Assembly: GCA_002441555.1 (NCBI GenBank)
Contig: DJWK01000040.1
Location: 1 to 46,894 of the forward strand
Reading direction: 5' to 3'
Origin: Thermodesulfobacteriaceae bacterium UBA6232
GTDB taxonomy: Bacteria; Desulfobacterota; Thermodesulfobacteria; Thermodesulfobacteriales; Thermodesulfobacteriaceae
DNA length: 46,894 nucleotides
This document shows, one piece after another, positions 33,823-43,372 of this stretch. The notes under the pieces were generated by a model that saw only the letters and a list, made by a program, of their open reading frames with translations, did not search any database and was not told the origin of the DNA. The position numbers and the translations under genes were made by a program. Each line of letters opens with the position of its first letter. Within the stretch, counting starts at the first letter, position 1.

Positions 33823-35716
33823 TAAGTGGCAAAAAAAAGAAAGACTTGATGAAGAATGGGAAAAAAGATTTTTCTATGGGAACCTTTTGCTTTTTATTAT
33901 TTTAGGGATTTTATGGATTAGATTATTTTATTTGCAGGTGGTTAAGCATTCCTATTACTTAAACAAAGCTAAAATGCGGTCAATTGTATCGTATGTAATA
34001 AAAGCTCCAAGAGGTGAAATAATCACTGCTGATGGAGTGGTTGTTGCCACCAATAGGGCAAGTTTTCAGCTTTATTTAGATCTTGAAAATCTTAGAGATG
34101 AAGAGGAGATTTTAAAAAAGTTAAGTCTAATTCTTAAGGAGGATTACGGATCTTTAAAGGAAAGGTTTTATCTAGCTAAGAAGGTAAGTTATGGAAGGGT
34201 TCTTTTAAAGAGGAATCTTACTTGGGATGAAGTGGCCCGTATTATGGTGAGACAATATTATCTTCCAGGGGTTATTGTTGAAGTTGAGGCAGAAAGATTT
34301 TACCCTTATGGAGAGGCCTATTTTCACCTTCTTGGCTATGTAGGAAGAATAAATAAAGAGGAATATGAAAATCTGAAAAACTGGGGGTATTCTCCAGAGG
34401 ATTTTATAGGAAAAAAGGGCATAGAAAGATTATACGAAAGATACCTAAAAGGAGTAAATGGAAGGCTTGAAATTGAAAGGGATGCCTATGGTAGGCTTGG
34501 AAAAGTTGTGGGAAGAACCTCGCCTATACCAGGCGAAGATATTGTCTTAACAGTAAGACACGACCTTCAAATGAAGGCTTATGAGCTCCTTAAGGATAAA
34601 AGAGGGACAGTGGTTGCTTTAAGCCCTAAGGATGGGGCTCTTTTAGCACTGGTTAGCATGCCCTCTATTGATCCTAATAAGTTTATTATAGGTTTTGAAG
34701 AAGGGGAATGGAGTAACATTATAAATGATCCTAAACGGCCTCTTCTAAACAGAGCTATTCAAGCCTATCCACCAGGTTCAACCTTTAAGATTATTACAGC
34801 CCTTGCTGGTCTTGAGGCAGGTATAGTTAAAGGGCCGAACTGGAGTGTCTATTGCCCTGGTTATTTTCCTTTTGGTTCTCATATCTTTCGTTGCTGGGAA
34901 AGAAAGGGACACGGCACTGTGGGATTAAAAAAGGCTATTGCTCAGTCCTGTGATGTCTATTTTTATATAATTGGCGCCAAAATAGAGATTGATTTTCTTG
35001 CTAATGTAGCAAGACGTTTTGGCCTTGGAAGTTTAACAGGTATTAATTTTCCAGATGAAAAGGAAGGGCTTATTCCTGATAGATCCTGGAAGCAAAAAAG
35101 ATTTAAACTTCCCTGGTATCCGGGAGAAACTGTAAATATTTCCATAGGTCAAGGTTATCTTCTTGTTACTCCCCTTCAAATGGCAAGGGCCTATATGGCT
35201 CTTGCTAACGGAGGTTATCTTTATAAAATTTATGCCTTAAAAGGAATTCATTCTAAGAAAGGAAAAATTCTTTATCAAGAAAAGCTCTCTCTTGAGAGAA
35301 AAATAGAAGTTAATGAAAATTTTTATCAGTGGGTCCTTGATGGATTAAAGAGCGTGGTTGAGGACGGAACTGGAAAGGCAGCCCGAGTTCCTGGAATAAC
35401 GGTGTGGGGCAAAACGGGAACTGCTCAGGTGGTATCCCTTCGAAAAAAGACTAAATTAATGGAACATCATGCTTGGTTTGTAAGTTTTGCTGGTAATTCA
35501 ACACCAGAGATTGTTTCAGCAGTGCTTGTGGAACACGGAGGAAGTGGTGGAGCTGTAGCTGCTCCTATTGCTGGAGAACTTTACAGAACCTATTATAAAC
35601 TCCCCCCGGCTTTACCAAAAAGTGAGGTCAAAGAAGAGATTATAGAAGAAGTTCCAGAAATAGAAGGGTTAAATAATTCTGAGAACCAAAATTATGGAGA
35701 AAACAGCACGTTTTAA
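33815..35716 (+). CDS. mrdA: Penicillin-binding protein 2 (elongasome transpeptidase)
   Basis: The 633-residue class B PBP has a short cytoplasmic N-terminus, one span (about 21-40), the PBP dimerisation domain with APRGEIITADGVVVATN, and the transpeptidase domain with the active-site Ser in PPGSTFKIITAL (SxxK), SCD as the SxN equivalent, and WGKTGTAQ (KTG). It cross-links peptidoglycan for side-wall growth with RodA, whose gene overlaps its 3' end by 23 nt. The tail is Glu-rich. Confidence 0.96.
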   Translation: MFDKWQKKERLDEEWEKRFFYGNLLLFIILGILWIRLFYLQVVKHSYYLNKAKMRSIVSYVIKAPRGEIITADGVVVATNRASFQLYLDLENLRDEEEILKKLSLILKEDYGSLKERFYLAKKVSYGRVLLKRNLTWDEVARIMVRQYYLPGVIVEVEAERFYPYGEAYFHLLGYVGRINKEEYENLKNWGYSPEDFIGKKGIERLYERYLKGVNGRLEIERDAYGRLGKVVGRTSPIPGEDIVLTVRHDLQMKAYELLKDKRGTVVALSPKDGALLALVSMPSIDPNKFIIGFEEGEWSNIINDPKRPLLNRAIQAYPPGSTFKIITALAGLEAGIVKGPNWSVYCPGYFPFGSHIFRCWERKGHGTVGLKKAIAQSCDVYFYIIGAKIEIDFLANVARRFGLGSLTGINFPDEKEGLIPDRSWKQKRFKLPWYPGETVNISIGQGYLLVTPLQMARAYMALANGGYLYKIYALKGIHSKKGKILYQEKLSLERKIEVNENFYQWVLDGLKSVVEDGTGKAARVPGITVWGKTGTAQVVSLRKKTKLMEHHAWFVSFAGNSTPEIVSAVLVEHGGSGGAVAAPIAGELYRTYYKLPPALPKSEVKEEIIEEVPEIEGLNNSENQNYGENSTF

Positions 35717-36782
35717 AGAATTTTTGCGGGAAAACTTTTTGGCCTTTTTTTGTTTTTGTGTACTCATCCTAATCAATTTCGTTAATCAACTTTCCATGGG
35801 TGAATCCTCTGGATATATTTGGAAAAATTTTTTATGGCATGCCATAGGTTTTCTTTTGTTTATGATAATTTTAATAATTTTTGATTATCGTAAGATTTCC
35901 CTTGGTCTAATTTGGATAGCCTATTTTTTAATGGTACTTTTATTATTCATACTTGCCATTTTTAAAAAAAGATGGCTTGTTTTGGGTCCTTTGAGTGTCC
36001 AGCCTTCCGAATTTTTAAAGATTATTCTTCTTTATCTAATAAGTCTATATATTAGCAAAAAGAGGGAACTAAAACTTGAAAATTCTGAAGCTCTATTTTT
36101 GCTTGGAGTAATTGTTCTTCCTCTTCTTTTTCTTATGCCAGTTGATCTTGACTATGCTTTTATAATAGGATTTATGTTTTTTATATTTTTGTTATTCTTT
36201 GGTTTTCCTAAAAGATTACTTATAGTTCTTACCCTTGTAGGTATTTTGCTTTTCATAATTATAACACCCTTGATGTGGAATAAATTGAAACCCCATCAAA
36301 AAGGAAGAATTTACGGATATCTTGACCCAGAAAAATATTATAAAACTTGGGGTTACCAATTAAGTCAATCTCTTATTGCTATAGGTTCGGGAGGGATAAA
36401 GGGACAGGGCTTTAAAAAGGGATGGTCAACGAGGCTTAATTATCTTCCTGCCAAAAATACCGATTTAGCCTTTTCGGTTTTTGCAGAGGCCTTTGGTCTT
36501 TTAGGGGTAACTCTTTTTTTTACCCTTTATGGATATCTTCTTTACTGGAGCTTAATGGTTTCAAAAAAAGCCAAAGATTTACTCGGTAAGGCCCTCTCCT
36601 TGGGAGTTTTTCTAATTTTACTTGTGCAGGCTTTATTTAATATTGGAGGAGCAACAGGCCTATTACCCATGACAAGTATCCCCCAGCCCTTCCTCAGTTA
36701 TGGAGGATCTATAACCATTTCAACCTATTTACTTCTTTCTATTTTATTTAATATAGCTTTTAGGCGAGTTTTTTTTAAATAA
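35694..36782 (+). CDS. rodA: Rod shape-determining protein RodA (SEDS glycosyltransferase)
   Basis: The 362-residue protein has about ten spans and SEDS signatures: VLGPLSVQPSEFLKI, PVDLDYAF in place of PDLGTA, YQLSQSLIAIGSGGIKGQGF, LPAKNTDLAFSVFAEAFGL and IPQPFLSYGGS. It polymerises lipid II with PBP2. The PDLGTA-type motif is altered to DLDYAF, which is unusual but keeps the acidic residue. It overlaps the PBP2 gene by 23 nt and is the last gene of this unit. Confidence 0.95.
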   Translation: MEKTARFKEFLRENFLAFFCFCVLILINFVNQLSMGESSGYIWKNFLWHAIGFLLFMIILIIFDYRKISLGLIWIAYFLMVLLLFILAIFKKRWLVLGPLSVQPSEFLKIILLYLISLYISKKRELKLENSEALFLLGVIVLPLLFLMPVDLDYAFIIGFMFFIFLLFFGFPKRLLIVLTLVGILLFIIITPLMWNKLKPHQKGRIYGYLDPEKYYKTWGYQLSQSLIAIGSGGIKGQGFKKGWSTRLNYLPAKNTDLAFSVFAEAFGLLGVTLFFTLYGYLLYWSLMVSKKAKDLLGKALSLGVFLILLVQALFNIGGATGLLPMTSIPQPFLSYGGSITISTYLLLSILFNIAFRRVFFK

Positions 36783-36808
36783 CTTTAATTTTTATGCAGA
36801 AGTTTAAC

Positions 36809-36836
36809 TTGACTTTTAAAAAAAAAATTATAATCT
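36809..36836 (+). promoter_or_regulatory. Promoter candidate for the ATP synthase operon
   Basis: TTGACT (36809-36814) is followed by overlapping -10 candidates TATAAT (36829-36834, spacing 14) and TAATCT (36831-36836, spacing 16), about 43 nt before the first ATP synthase gene. Confidence 0.45.
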
Positions 36837-36878
36837 GAACAGGTTAAAGATTTAAATTTTTTCATAGGGGTCAGAGGG

Positions 36879-37304
36879 ATGCTTAAGTTTGATATTACCT
36901 TATTGATTCAGATTGTTGAGGCCATCATACTTGCCATTCTCTTAAATATTCTTTTAATTAAGCCAGTTATGTCAGTCCTTGAAGAGAGAAGGAGGCAGTT
37001 TAAAGTTCTTGAGAAGGAGATAGATGATCTAATTAAACAGGCAGAAGAGGGTCTCAAAAATTATCAGGAGGCTTTAAACCAGGCTCGCCACGAAGGGATG
37101 CAAAAAAGAGAGGCCCTTAAAGAGGAGGCAAGAAGGCTTGAAAGAGAAGAAATTGCAAAGGTTATGAAGGAAGTAGAAGCTCAGAAAAAAGAATGGGAAA
37201 GGGCCTTTAAGGAAGAATTTGCAAAACTTAGGGAATCTATTCTTTCTCAAAAGGAATTCTTTGCTAACCTTATGGTTGAAAAGCTCCTTGGGAGGAAGGT
37301 ATGA
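36879..37304 (+). CDS. ATP synthase F0 subunit b' (peripheral stalk)
   Basis: The 141-residue protein has one N-terminal span (about 5-27, ending LLIKPVMSVLEERR) and then a long charged coiled coil, as in b-type stalk subunits. It has no signal extension, unlike the second b subunit coded next. Two different b-type genes in tandem indicate a b/b' heterodimeric stalk. AGAGGG precedes the ATG. Its stop overlaps the next start. Confidence 0.9.
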   Translation: MLKFDITLLIQIVEAIILAILLNILLIKPVMSVLEERRRQFKVLEKEIDDLIKQAEEGLKNYQEALNQARHEGMQKREALKEEARRLEREEIAKVMKEVEAQKKEWERAFKEEFAKLRESILSQKEFFANLMVEKLLGRKV

Positions 37305-37891
37305 AAAGATTTTTTAAATATGTATTTGGTATGTTTGTTGTTAGTTTTGTATTTTCAAGTTTGGGAATTTCTGCTGAGGAAGGGGCTCACCATGGAGTAA
37401 CCCAAACTCAGATTAAAAATCTTATCTGGTGGACAGTTAATTTTATAGCCCTTCTTATTATTCTTTATAAACTTTTGAAAAAACCTGTTGTCAATTTTTT
37501 TAGGTCAAGAAAGGAAAATCTTTTGAAGGAATATGAAGAGCTTCTTGCCAAAAAGAAGGAGGCTGAAGCTAAGTATCTTGAGCTTCAAGAAAAGATTAAA
37601 AATTTAAAGGAGGAGGCAGAGGCTATTTATAAAAACTATGTAGAACAGGGGATGAAAGAAAAGGAGCGTATTTTAGAGGAAGCAAGGCTTCAGGCAGAAC
37701 GTATAAAGGAACAGGCCCAATTGTATATTGCTCAGGAGATGGAAAGGGCAAAGGACATGTTAAGAGTTGAACTGGCAGAGGAGGCTGTTAAACTTGCTGA
37801 AGAAATTTTGAGAAAAAATATAACTCCTGAGGATCAAAAAAGGATTTTTAAAGAAGTTTTAGAACAAATTAAAGGGAGGAGTATGAATTGA
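37301..37891 (+). CDS. atpF: ATP synthase F0 subunit b
   Basis: The 196-residue protein has an N-terminal hydrophobic segment that looks like a cleavable signal (about 5-24, before AEEGAHHG), a membrane span (about 42-60, TVNFIALLIILYKLL) and a long coiled coil. Signal-bearing b subunits are known in deltaproteobacteria-like lineages. It overlaps both neighbours by 4 nt. Confidence 0.92.
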   Translation: MKRFFKYVFGMFVVSFVFSSLGISAEEGAHHGVTQTQIKNLIWWTVNFIALLIILYKLLKKPVVNFFRSRKENLLKEYEELLAKKKEAEAKYLELQEKIKNLKEEAEAIYKNYVEQGMKEKERILEEARLQAERIKEQAQLYIAQEMERAKDMLRVELAEEAVKLAEEILRKNITPEDQKRIFKEVLEQIKGRSMN

Positions 37892-38433
37892 GAGCCTTAG
37901 CCACCGCTCTTAAGTATGCAAAGGGTCTTTTTATTGCAGGAAAGGAATTAAATAAGGTCAAAGAGTTTGGTGAGGAATTAAAAAATCTTACAGAGTGGTT
38001 GAAAGAATATCCAGAAATTCTTAGGGCTTTGCAAAGTCCTATTTATCCCCCCGATCTTAAGATGGAAATTCTACAGGAGATTTTGAAGTATTTTAGGGTT
38101 GATCCTGAAATCGAGAGATTTCTAAAACTTTTGGTGGAGAGGCGAAGGATTCAGTTTTTAGAAGAAATTGTATCCATGTATCAGGCCCTTTTGGATGAAG
38201 AATTAGGTATTGCAAGGGGTGAAGTGATTGCTGCTTATCCTCTATCTGATGAGGAAAGAAAGGAACTTGAAGGAGCGCTAAAAGAAATTCTCAAAAAGGA
38301 AGTTATTCTTGAGGCAAAAGTAGATCCTGAGGTAATTGGTGGGTTAAAAATTAAGATTGGTGATTATGTCTGGGATGGCACTTTAAAGAGTCAACTTGAA
38401 AAGTTTAAAGAAATTATCATAAAGGGGGTATAG
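37888..38433 (+). CDS. atpH: ATP synthase F1 subunit delta
   Basis: The 181-residue protein matches the OSCP/delta family: ATALKYAKGLFIAG at the start, LQSPIYPPDLKMEIL, and the C-terminal VDPEVIGGLKIKIGDYVWDGTLKSQLEKF. It attaches F1 to the b/b' stalk. The start is TTG 37888, supported by GGGAGGAG 8 nt upstream and by overlap with atpF. Confidence 0.94.
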   Translation: MRALATALKYAKGLFIAGKELNKVKEFGEELKNLTEWLKEYPEILRALQSPIYPPDLKMEILQEILKYFRVDPEIERFLKLLVERRRIQFLEEIVSMYQALLDEELGIARGEVIAAYPLSDEERKELEGALKEILKKEVILEAKVDPEVIGGLKIKIGDYVWDGTLKSQLEKFKEIIIKGV

Positions 38434-38436
38434 CCG

Positions 38437-39981
38437 ATGGAAGCGATTAAAGCTCAGGAACTCAGTGATCTTATTAAAAAGAGAATTGAGGAATTTGAGA
38501 AGAAGATAGATCTTGAAGAGATGGGGGTTGTTATATCTGTTGCTGACGGAGTTGCAAGGGTTTTTGGTCTTAGGAATTGTGAATACATGGAATTAATTGA
38601 ATTTCCTGATAGTGGTGAGGTAGGAATTGCCCTTAACTTGGAATTTGACAATGTGGGAATTCCTGTAATGGGAGATTATACAAAAATTAAGGAAGGAGAT
38701 ATTGCTAAAAGAACAGGAAGGGTTGCTTCAATTCCTGTAGGAGAAGCAGTTATTGGAAGAGTGATTGATCCAGTGGGAAGACCCCTTGATGGAAAAGGAC
38801 CTATTGAGGCCAAAGAGTTTAGAAGAATTGAGATAAAGGCACCTGGAATTATCCAGAGGAAGCCTGTTCATGAACCCATGTATACGGGTATTAAAGCCAT
38901 TGATGCCATGACTCCTATCGGAAGAGGACAAAGAGAGCTTATTCTTGGAGATAGGCAAACAGGGAAAACAGCCATTGCCATAGATGCCATTCTTGCCCAG
39001 AAAGAAACCGATGTTTATTGCATTTATTGTGCCATTGGTCAGAAAAAATCCACAGTTGCCCAGATTGTTGAGACCTTAAGAAAATACGGAGCCATGGAAT
39101 ATACCACAGTGGTTGCAGCCTGCGCCTCAGATTCAGCAGCCCTTCAGTGGATAGCTCCTTATTCAGCCTGTGCTATTGGAGAATATTTCCGTGATACTGG
39201 ACGTCACGCTTTGGTTATTTATGATGACCTTTCCAAACAGGCTGCAGAATATCGTGAAATTTCTCTTCTTCTTAGAAGACCACCAGGGCGCGAGGCCTAT
39301 CCAGGAGACGTTTTTTATAATCACTCAAGGCTTCTTGAAAGGGCAGCAAAGCTTGATGACAAGTATGGCGGTGGTTCTTTAACTGCTTTACCAATAGTTG
39401 AGACCTTACAAGGTGACGTTTCAGCCTATATTCCCACTAATGTTATCTCCATCACCGATGGACAGATCTATTTAGAGCCGGGGCTCTTTTTTGCAGGTAT
39501 TCGTCCTGCCATTAATGTGGGACTTTCCGTTTCACGCGTTGGTGGAGCTGCCCAGATTAAAGCTATGAGACAAGTTGCAGGAAGATTGAGGCTTGAGCTT
39601 GCTCAATACAGAGAACTTGCAGCCTTTGCTCAATTTGGTTCAGAGCTTGATAAAGCCACCCAGAGAATTCTTCACAGAGGAGCAAGGCTTGTTGAAATTC
39701 TTAAACAGCCTCAGTATCAACCCCTTCCTGTTGAGAAACAGATTTGTATTCTTTTTGCTGGAACAAGAGGTTTTCTAGATGAAATGCCCCTTGAAGTTCT
39801 TGCTCAATATGAAAGGGAACTTTATGAATTTATAGAAAGGAAATATCCTGAGATATACCAAGAAATAAGAGAAAAGAAAGAAATAACACCGGAACTTGAA
39901 GAAAAAATGAAGAAGGCCTTAAGTGAATTCAATGAAGAGTTTAAGAAAGCCAACAACATTGAGCCAGTCCCAGTGCCCTAA
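38437..39981 (+). CDS. atpA: ATP synthase F1 subunit alpha
   Basis: The 514-residue subunit carries the non-catalytic nucleotide site with P-loop GDRQTGKT (about 171), ALVIYDDLSKQA, the RPPGREAYPGDVFY block and PAINVGLSVSRVGGAAQ with the arginine finger. The C-terminus has a short Pro/Val tail. AAGGGGG precedes the ATG. Genes for a and c are not in the window, so F0 is split between loci. Confidence 0.98.
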   Translation: MEAIKAQELSDLIKKRIEEFEKKIDLEEMGVVISVADGVARVFGLRNCEYMELIEFPDSGEVGIALNLEFDNVGIPVMGDYTKIKEGDIAKRTGRVASIPVGEAVIGRVIDPVGRPLDGKGPIEAKEFRRIEIKAPGIIQRKPVHEPMYTGIKAIDAMTPIGRGQRELILGDRQTGKTAIAIDAILAQKETDVYCIYCAIGQKKSTVAQIVETLRKYGAMEYTTVVAACASDSAALQWIAPYSACAIGEYFRDTGRHALVIYDDLSKQAAEYREISLLLRRPPGREAYPGDVFYNHSRLLERAAKLDDKYGGGSLTALPIVETLQGDVSAYIPTNVISITDGQIYLEPGLFFAGIRPAINVGLSVSRVGGAAQIKAMRQVAGRLRLELAQYRELAAFAQFGSELDKATQRILHRGARLVEILKQPQYQPLPVEKQICILFAGTRGFLDEMPLEVLAQYERELYEFIERKYPEIYQEIREKKEITPELEEKMKKALSEFNEEFKKANNIEPVPVP

Positions 39982-39995
39982 GGGGGAAATGAGAT

Positions 39996-40865
39996 ATGCC
40001 AAGTCTTAGAGATTTAAGAAAGAAAATAGATGCCATTAAAAAGATAGGTCAGATAACCAAGGCTATGAATATGGTGGCCTCAGCCAAGCTGAGGTCACTT
40101 CAGGGCCGTCTTGAAGGTTTTAGGCCTTACAGGGAAAAATTTGATGAAGTTTTGGAACAGCTTCTTAGTGCACCTGGTTTAAATAAAGGAAGAATCCCCT
40201 ATCTTCAGGAAAGGGATCCTGTTAAAAAGGTCGGAATTATTCTTGTTACTGCTGATAGAGGGCTTTGTGGGGCCTTTAACAGTAATTTAATTAAAGAAGC
40301 GGAAAAACTCATAGGAAGATTTCAACGCGAGGGAAAGCAGATTGAGATGCTTCTTGTGGGAAGAAGAGGTATTTCCTATTTTCGCAGGAAGGTTCCTGTT
40401 AGAGAAGTCTTTGGTGATGTTATGGGAAGAGTTCTTATGCAGGATGCAAGAAGAATTGCCCGTTCAGCCATAACGGCTTTTCTTGAGGGAGAATGGGATG
40501 AGGTTTATCTGATTTACGGGTATTTCATTAACATAGTGAGACAGATTCCCAAGGTGGAAAAATTTTTGCCCCTTTCCTTTGAAATTGGGGAGAGAAAAGC
40601 TTCAGGATCTTTTATTTATGAACCTGAGGAAGAGGAATTGCTTCCTCAAATACTTCCCATGTATTTGAATACCAAAGTTTATTCAGCCATGCTTGAAACA
40701 GCTGTTAGTGAACAGGCAGCCCGAATGACTGCCATGGATAATGCCAACAGAGCCTGCACTGATATGGTTAAACAGTTAACCCTTTATTATAACAAAGTAA
40801 GGCAGGCCAGCATCACCAAAGAACTTATGGATATTGTGGGTGGTGCTGAAGCCATAAAAGGATAA
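39996..40865 (+). CDS. atpG: ATP synthase F1 subunit gamma
   Basis: The 289-residue central shaft subunit begins PSLRDLRKKIDAIKKIGQIT with KAMNMVASAKLR, has VTADRGLCGAFNSNLIKEA, and ends with ARMTAMDNANRACTDMVKQL and the QASITKELMDIVGGAEA signature. AGGGGG precedes the ATG. Confidence 0.98.
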   Translation: MPSLRDLRKKIDAIKKIGQITKAMNMVASAKLRSLQGRLEGFRPYREKFDEVLEQLLSAPGLNKGRIPYLQERDPVKKVGIILVTADRGLCGAFNSNLIKEAEKLIGRFQREGKQIEMLLVGRRGISYFRRKVPVREVFGDVMGRVLMQDARRIARSAITAFLEGEWDEVYLIYGYFINIVRQIPKVEKFLPLSFEIGERKASGSFIYEPEEEELLPQILPMYLNTKVYSAMLETAVSEQAARMTAMDNANRACTDMVKQLTLYYNKVRQASITKELMDIVGGAEAIKG

Positions 40866-40889
40866 AAGATTTAAAGGAGGGAGCGTTCT

Positions 40890-42311
40890 ATGGCTGAGGA
40901 GAAAGTTTTAGGAAGAATAGTTCAGATCATGGGAACAGTGGTAGATGTGGAGTTTCCCCCTGGAAAGGTTCCCAGAGTTCTTGATGCATTGAGAGTTACC
41001 AACCCTATGATTGACGATAGAGAGTGGAATCTTGTTTTAGAGGTAGCTCAACAGCTCGGGGACAATATTGTTAGATGTGTGGCCATGGATTATACCGATG
41101 GTTTAAAGAGAGGCCAGGAGGTTCTCTGGACAGGTGGGCCTTTGATGGTTCCTGTGGGGAAGGCCACCCTTGGTAGAATTATCAATGCCGTAGGAGACCC
41201 TGTGGATGAAGCTGGTCCAATTCAAACTGATAAATATTATCCCATTTTCAGGCCAGCGCCTCCTCTTACAGAGCTTGATGTGCAAATCAAGGTTCTTGAA
41301 ACAGGAATTAAGGTTTTTGATCTACTTATTCCCTTCCCCCGTGGTGGAAAGATGGGAACCTTCGGTGGAGCAGGAGTTGGGAAAACCGTTGTTATGATGG
41401 AGATGATTCATAATATTGCTATGGAGCACGGTGGAATTTCCGTTTTCTGCGGAGCAGGGGAAAGAACCCGTGAGGGAAATGAGCTATATCTTGAAATGAA
41501 AAAATCTGGAGTTATTGATAAGGCAGCCCTTGTTTATGGTCAGATGAACGAAACCCCAGGACACAGAGCAAGAGTTGCCCATACTGCCGTTGCCCTTGCT
41601 GAATACTTCAGAGATGAAGAGGGCCAGGATGTGCTTCTCTTCATTGATAACATTTACAGATTTACCCAGGCAAACCAGGAGGTTTCAGCGCTTCTTGGAA
41701 GAATGCCTTCTGCCGTTGGATATCAGCCAACCCTTGCAACAGACATTGGAGCCCTTCAGGAAAGAATTTGTTCCACAACCAAGGGGTCTATCACCTCGGT
41801 TCAGTGTGTTTATGTTCCTGCAGACGACTTAACTGACCCAGCACCAGCCACCACCTTTGCTCACCTTGACGGAACAGTGGTTCTTTCCCGTCAAATTGCC
41901 GAGCTTGGAATCTATCCAGCAGTTGATCCCCTTGACTCTCAGTCCCGTATTCTTGATCCCAATGTAGTTGGTTGGGAACACTATACAGTAGCCCGTCAGG
42001 TTCAGCAGGTTCTTCAGAGATATAAAGACCTTCAGGACATCATTGCCATCCTCGGAGTGGAAGAGCTTTCAGAAGAAGATAAAATCATTGTTGCTCGTGC
42101 AAGAAAAATCCAAAGATTTCTTTCTCAGCCCTTCCATGTGGCTGAACAGTTTACAGGTCTTCCAGGAAGGTATGTTAAATTAGAGGATACCATAAGAGGT
42201 TTTAAAGAAATTCTTGAAGGTAAACATGATGATCTTCCAGAGCAGGCTTTCTATATGGTTGGAACCATTGAGGAGGCTGTGGAGAAGGCGAAGAAGCTCC
42301 TTGAAGGCTAA
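40890..42311 (+). CDS. atpD: ATP synthase F1 subunit beta
   Basis: The 473-residue catalytic subunit has P-loop GGAGVGKTVVMMEM (about 158), the catalytic Glu in GAGERTREGNELY, LLFIDNIYRFTQA and ALLGRMPSAVGYQPTLATD. AAAGGAGG lies before the ATG. It drives ATP synthesis or hydrolysis with alpha. Confidence 0.98.
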   Translation: MAEEKVLGRIVQIMGTVVDVEFPPGKVPRVLDALRVTNPMIDDREWNLVLEVAQQLGDNIVRCVAMDYTDGLKRGQEVLWTGGPLMVPVGKATLGRIINAVGDPVDEAGPIQTDKYYPIFRPAPPLTELDVQIKVLETGIKVFDLLIPFPRGGKMGTFGGAGVGKTVVMMEMIHNIAMEHGGISVFCGAGERTREGNELYLEMKKSGVIDKAALVYGQMNETPGHRARVAHTAVALAEYFRDEEGQDVLLFIDNIYRFTQANQEVSALLGRMPSAVGYQPTLATDIGALQERICSTTKGSITSVQCVYVPADDLTDPAPATTFAHLDGTVVLSRQIAELGIYPAVDPLDSQSRILDPNVVGWEHYTVARQVQQVLQRYKDLQDIIAILGVEELSEEDKIIVARARKIQRFLSQPFHVAEQFTGLPGRYVKLEDTIRGFKEILEGKHDDLPEQAFYMVGTIEEAVEKAKKLLEG

Positions 42312-42323
42312 GGAGGAAAGGTT

Positions 42324-42752
42324 ATGGCAAGGATTTTTTTAGAGATTATTACTCCTGAAAGAGTGGTAGTGAGTGAGGAAGTTGATATAGTTACAGCACC
42401 TGGAGTAGAAGGAGAATTTGGAGTGCTTGCCAACCATGCTCCTATGGTTGCAGCTGTAAAGATAGGCCCCCTGAGATATAGGGTGGGTGATCGCGAGGAA
42501 TGGCTGGCTATAAGCGGTGGATTTTGTAAAGTTTCAGAAAATAAAATAACCTTTCTTGTTGAAGCTGCTGAAAGGGCTTATGAAATTGATGTGGAAAGGG
42601 CTTTGAGAGCAAAGGAAAGAGCTGAAAAAAGATTGCAGGAATATCAAACCAAGGCGGAACAAATAGATTATGCAAGAGCCCGCGCAGCTCTTCAAAGAGC
42701 TTTAACTCGACTTCTTGTTGCTGAAAAAGGAAAAGCAGGACATCCCAGATAA
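42324..42752 (+). CDS. atpC: ATP synthase F1 subunit epsilon
   Basis: The 142-residue protein has the N-terminal beta sandwich (EIITPERVVVSEEVD, PGVEGEFGVLANHAPM, WLAISGGFCKVSENK) and a C-terminal helical hairpin that can inhibit hydrolysis. AAGGAGG precedes the ATG. It is the last ATP synthase gene before a strong terminator. Confidence 0.96.
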   Translation: MARIFLEIITPERVVVSEEVDIVTAPGVEGEFGVLANHAPMVAAVKIGPLRYRVGDREEWLAISGGFCKVSENKITFLVEAAERAYEIDVERALRAKERAEKRLQEYQTKAEQIDYARARAALQRALTRLLVAEKGKAGHPR

Positions 42753-42783
42753 AAAACCTAAAATTTTACAACCTAAATCATTT

Positions 42784-42816
42784 AAGGGCCGGTTTTAAGA
42801 GCCGGCCCTTTTTTAT
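42784..42816 (+). terminator. Terminator of the ATP synthase operon
   Basis: AAGGGCCGG (42784-42792) pairs with CCGGCCCTT (42802-42810) and is followed by TTTTTATTT. The next start codon lies only 8 nt past the stem. Confidence 0.9.
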
Positions 42817-42818
42817 TT

Positions 42819-43370
42819 ATGGATAAAAAAGCCCTTCGTGAAAGATTAAAAAAATTAAGAGAAGCTCTTTCAGAAAAGGAATGGTTGGAAAAGTCTCAAA
42901 TTATTTGCCATCACCTAATAAACTCAGGATTTTTTAAAGATTCTCAAAAAATTGCCTTTTATTATTATATTAATAAAGAAGTAAATTTAACTTGGGCTAT
43001 GGAAAGGGCTTTGAATGAGGGAAAGGAGGTTTATTTGCCAAAAACCCATTTAAAGGAAAAAAATCTTACCTTTCATAGAATATTTTCTTTGGAAGAGTTA
43101 TCTTCTGGTGTCTTTGGTATTCCTGAACCTCCTTTAAATAATCCTGTTATTGATCCAAAGGACCTTGATCTTCTTCTTGTTCCAGGACTGGCCTTTGATA
43201 TTCAAAGATTCAGATTGGGTTATGGCGGGGGCTTTTACGATAAAATTCTTAAAGGGACAAAGGCCCTTAAAATCGGAATAGCCTTTTATTTTCAGATTAT
43301 AGAAAGACTTCCCTTTGACCCCTGGGATGAAAAAGTAGATTATATTCTTACAGAAAGGGGCCTTATTTAG
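42819..43370 (+). CDS. 5-formyltetrahydrofolate cyclo-ligase
   Basis: The 183-residue enzyme (MTHFS) converts 5-formyl-THF to 5,10-methenyl-THF using ATP. Motifs: MDKKALRERLKKLREALS at the start, SLEELSSGVFGIPEP, DLLLVPGLAFDIQRFRLGYGGGFYDK. The ATG comes directly after the T-tract of the ATP synthase terminator with no Shine-Dalgarno, yet the N-terminus fits the family, so translation may be leaderless or poor. Confidence 0.94.
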   Translation: MDKKALRERLKKLREALSEKEWLEKSQIICHHLINSGFFKDSQKIAFYYYINKEVNLTWAMERALNEGKEVYLPKTHLKEKNLTFHRIFSLEELSSGVFGIPEPPLNNPVIDPKDLDLLLVPGLAFDIQRFRLGYGGGFYDKILKGTKALKIGIAFYFQIIERLPFDPWDEKVDYILTERGLI

Positions 43371-43372
43371 AT

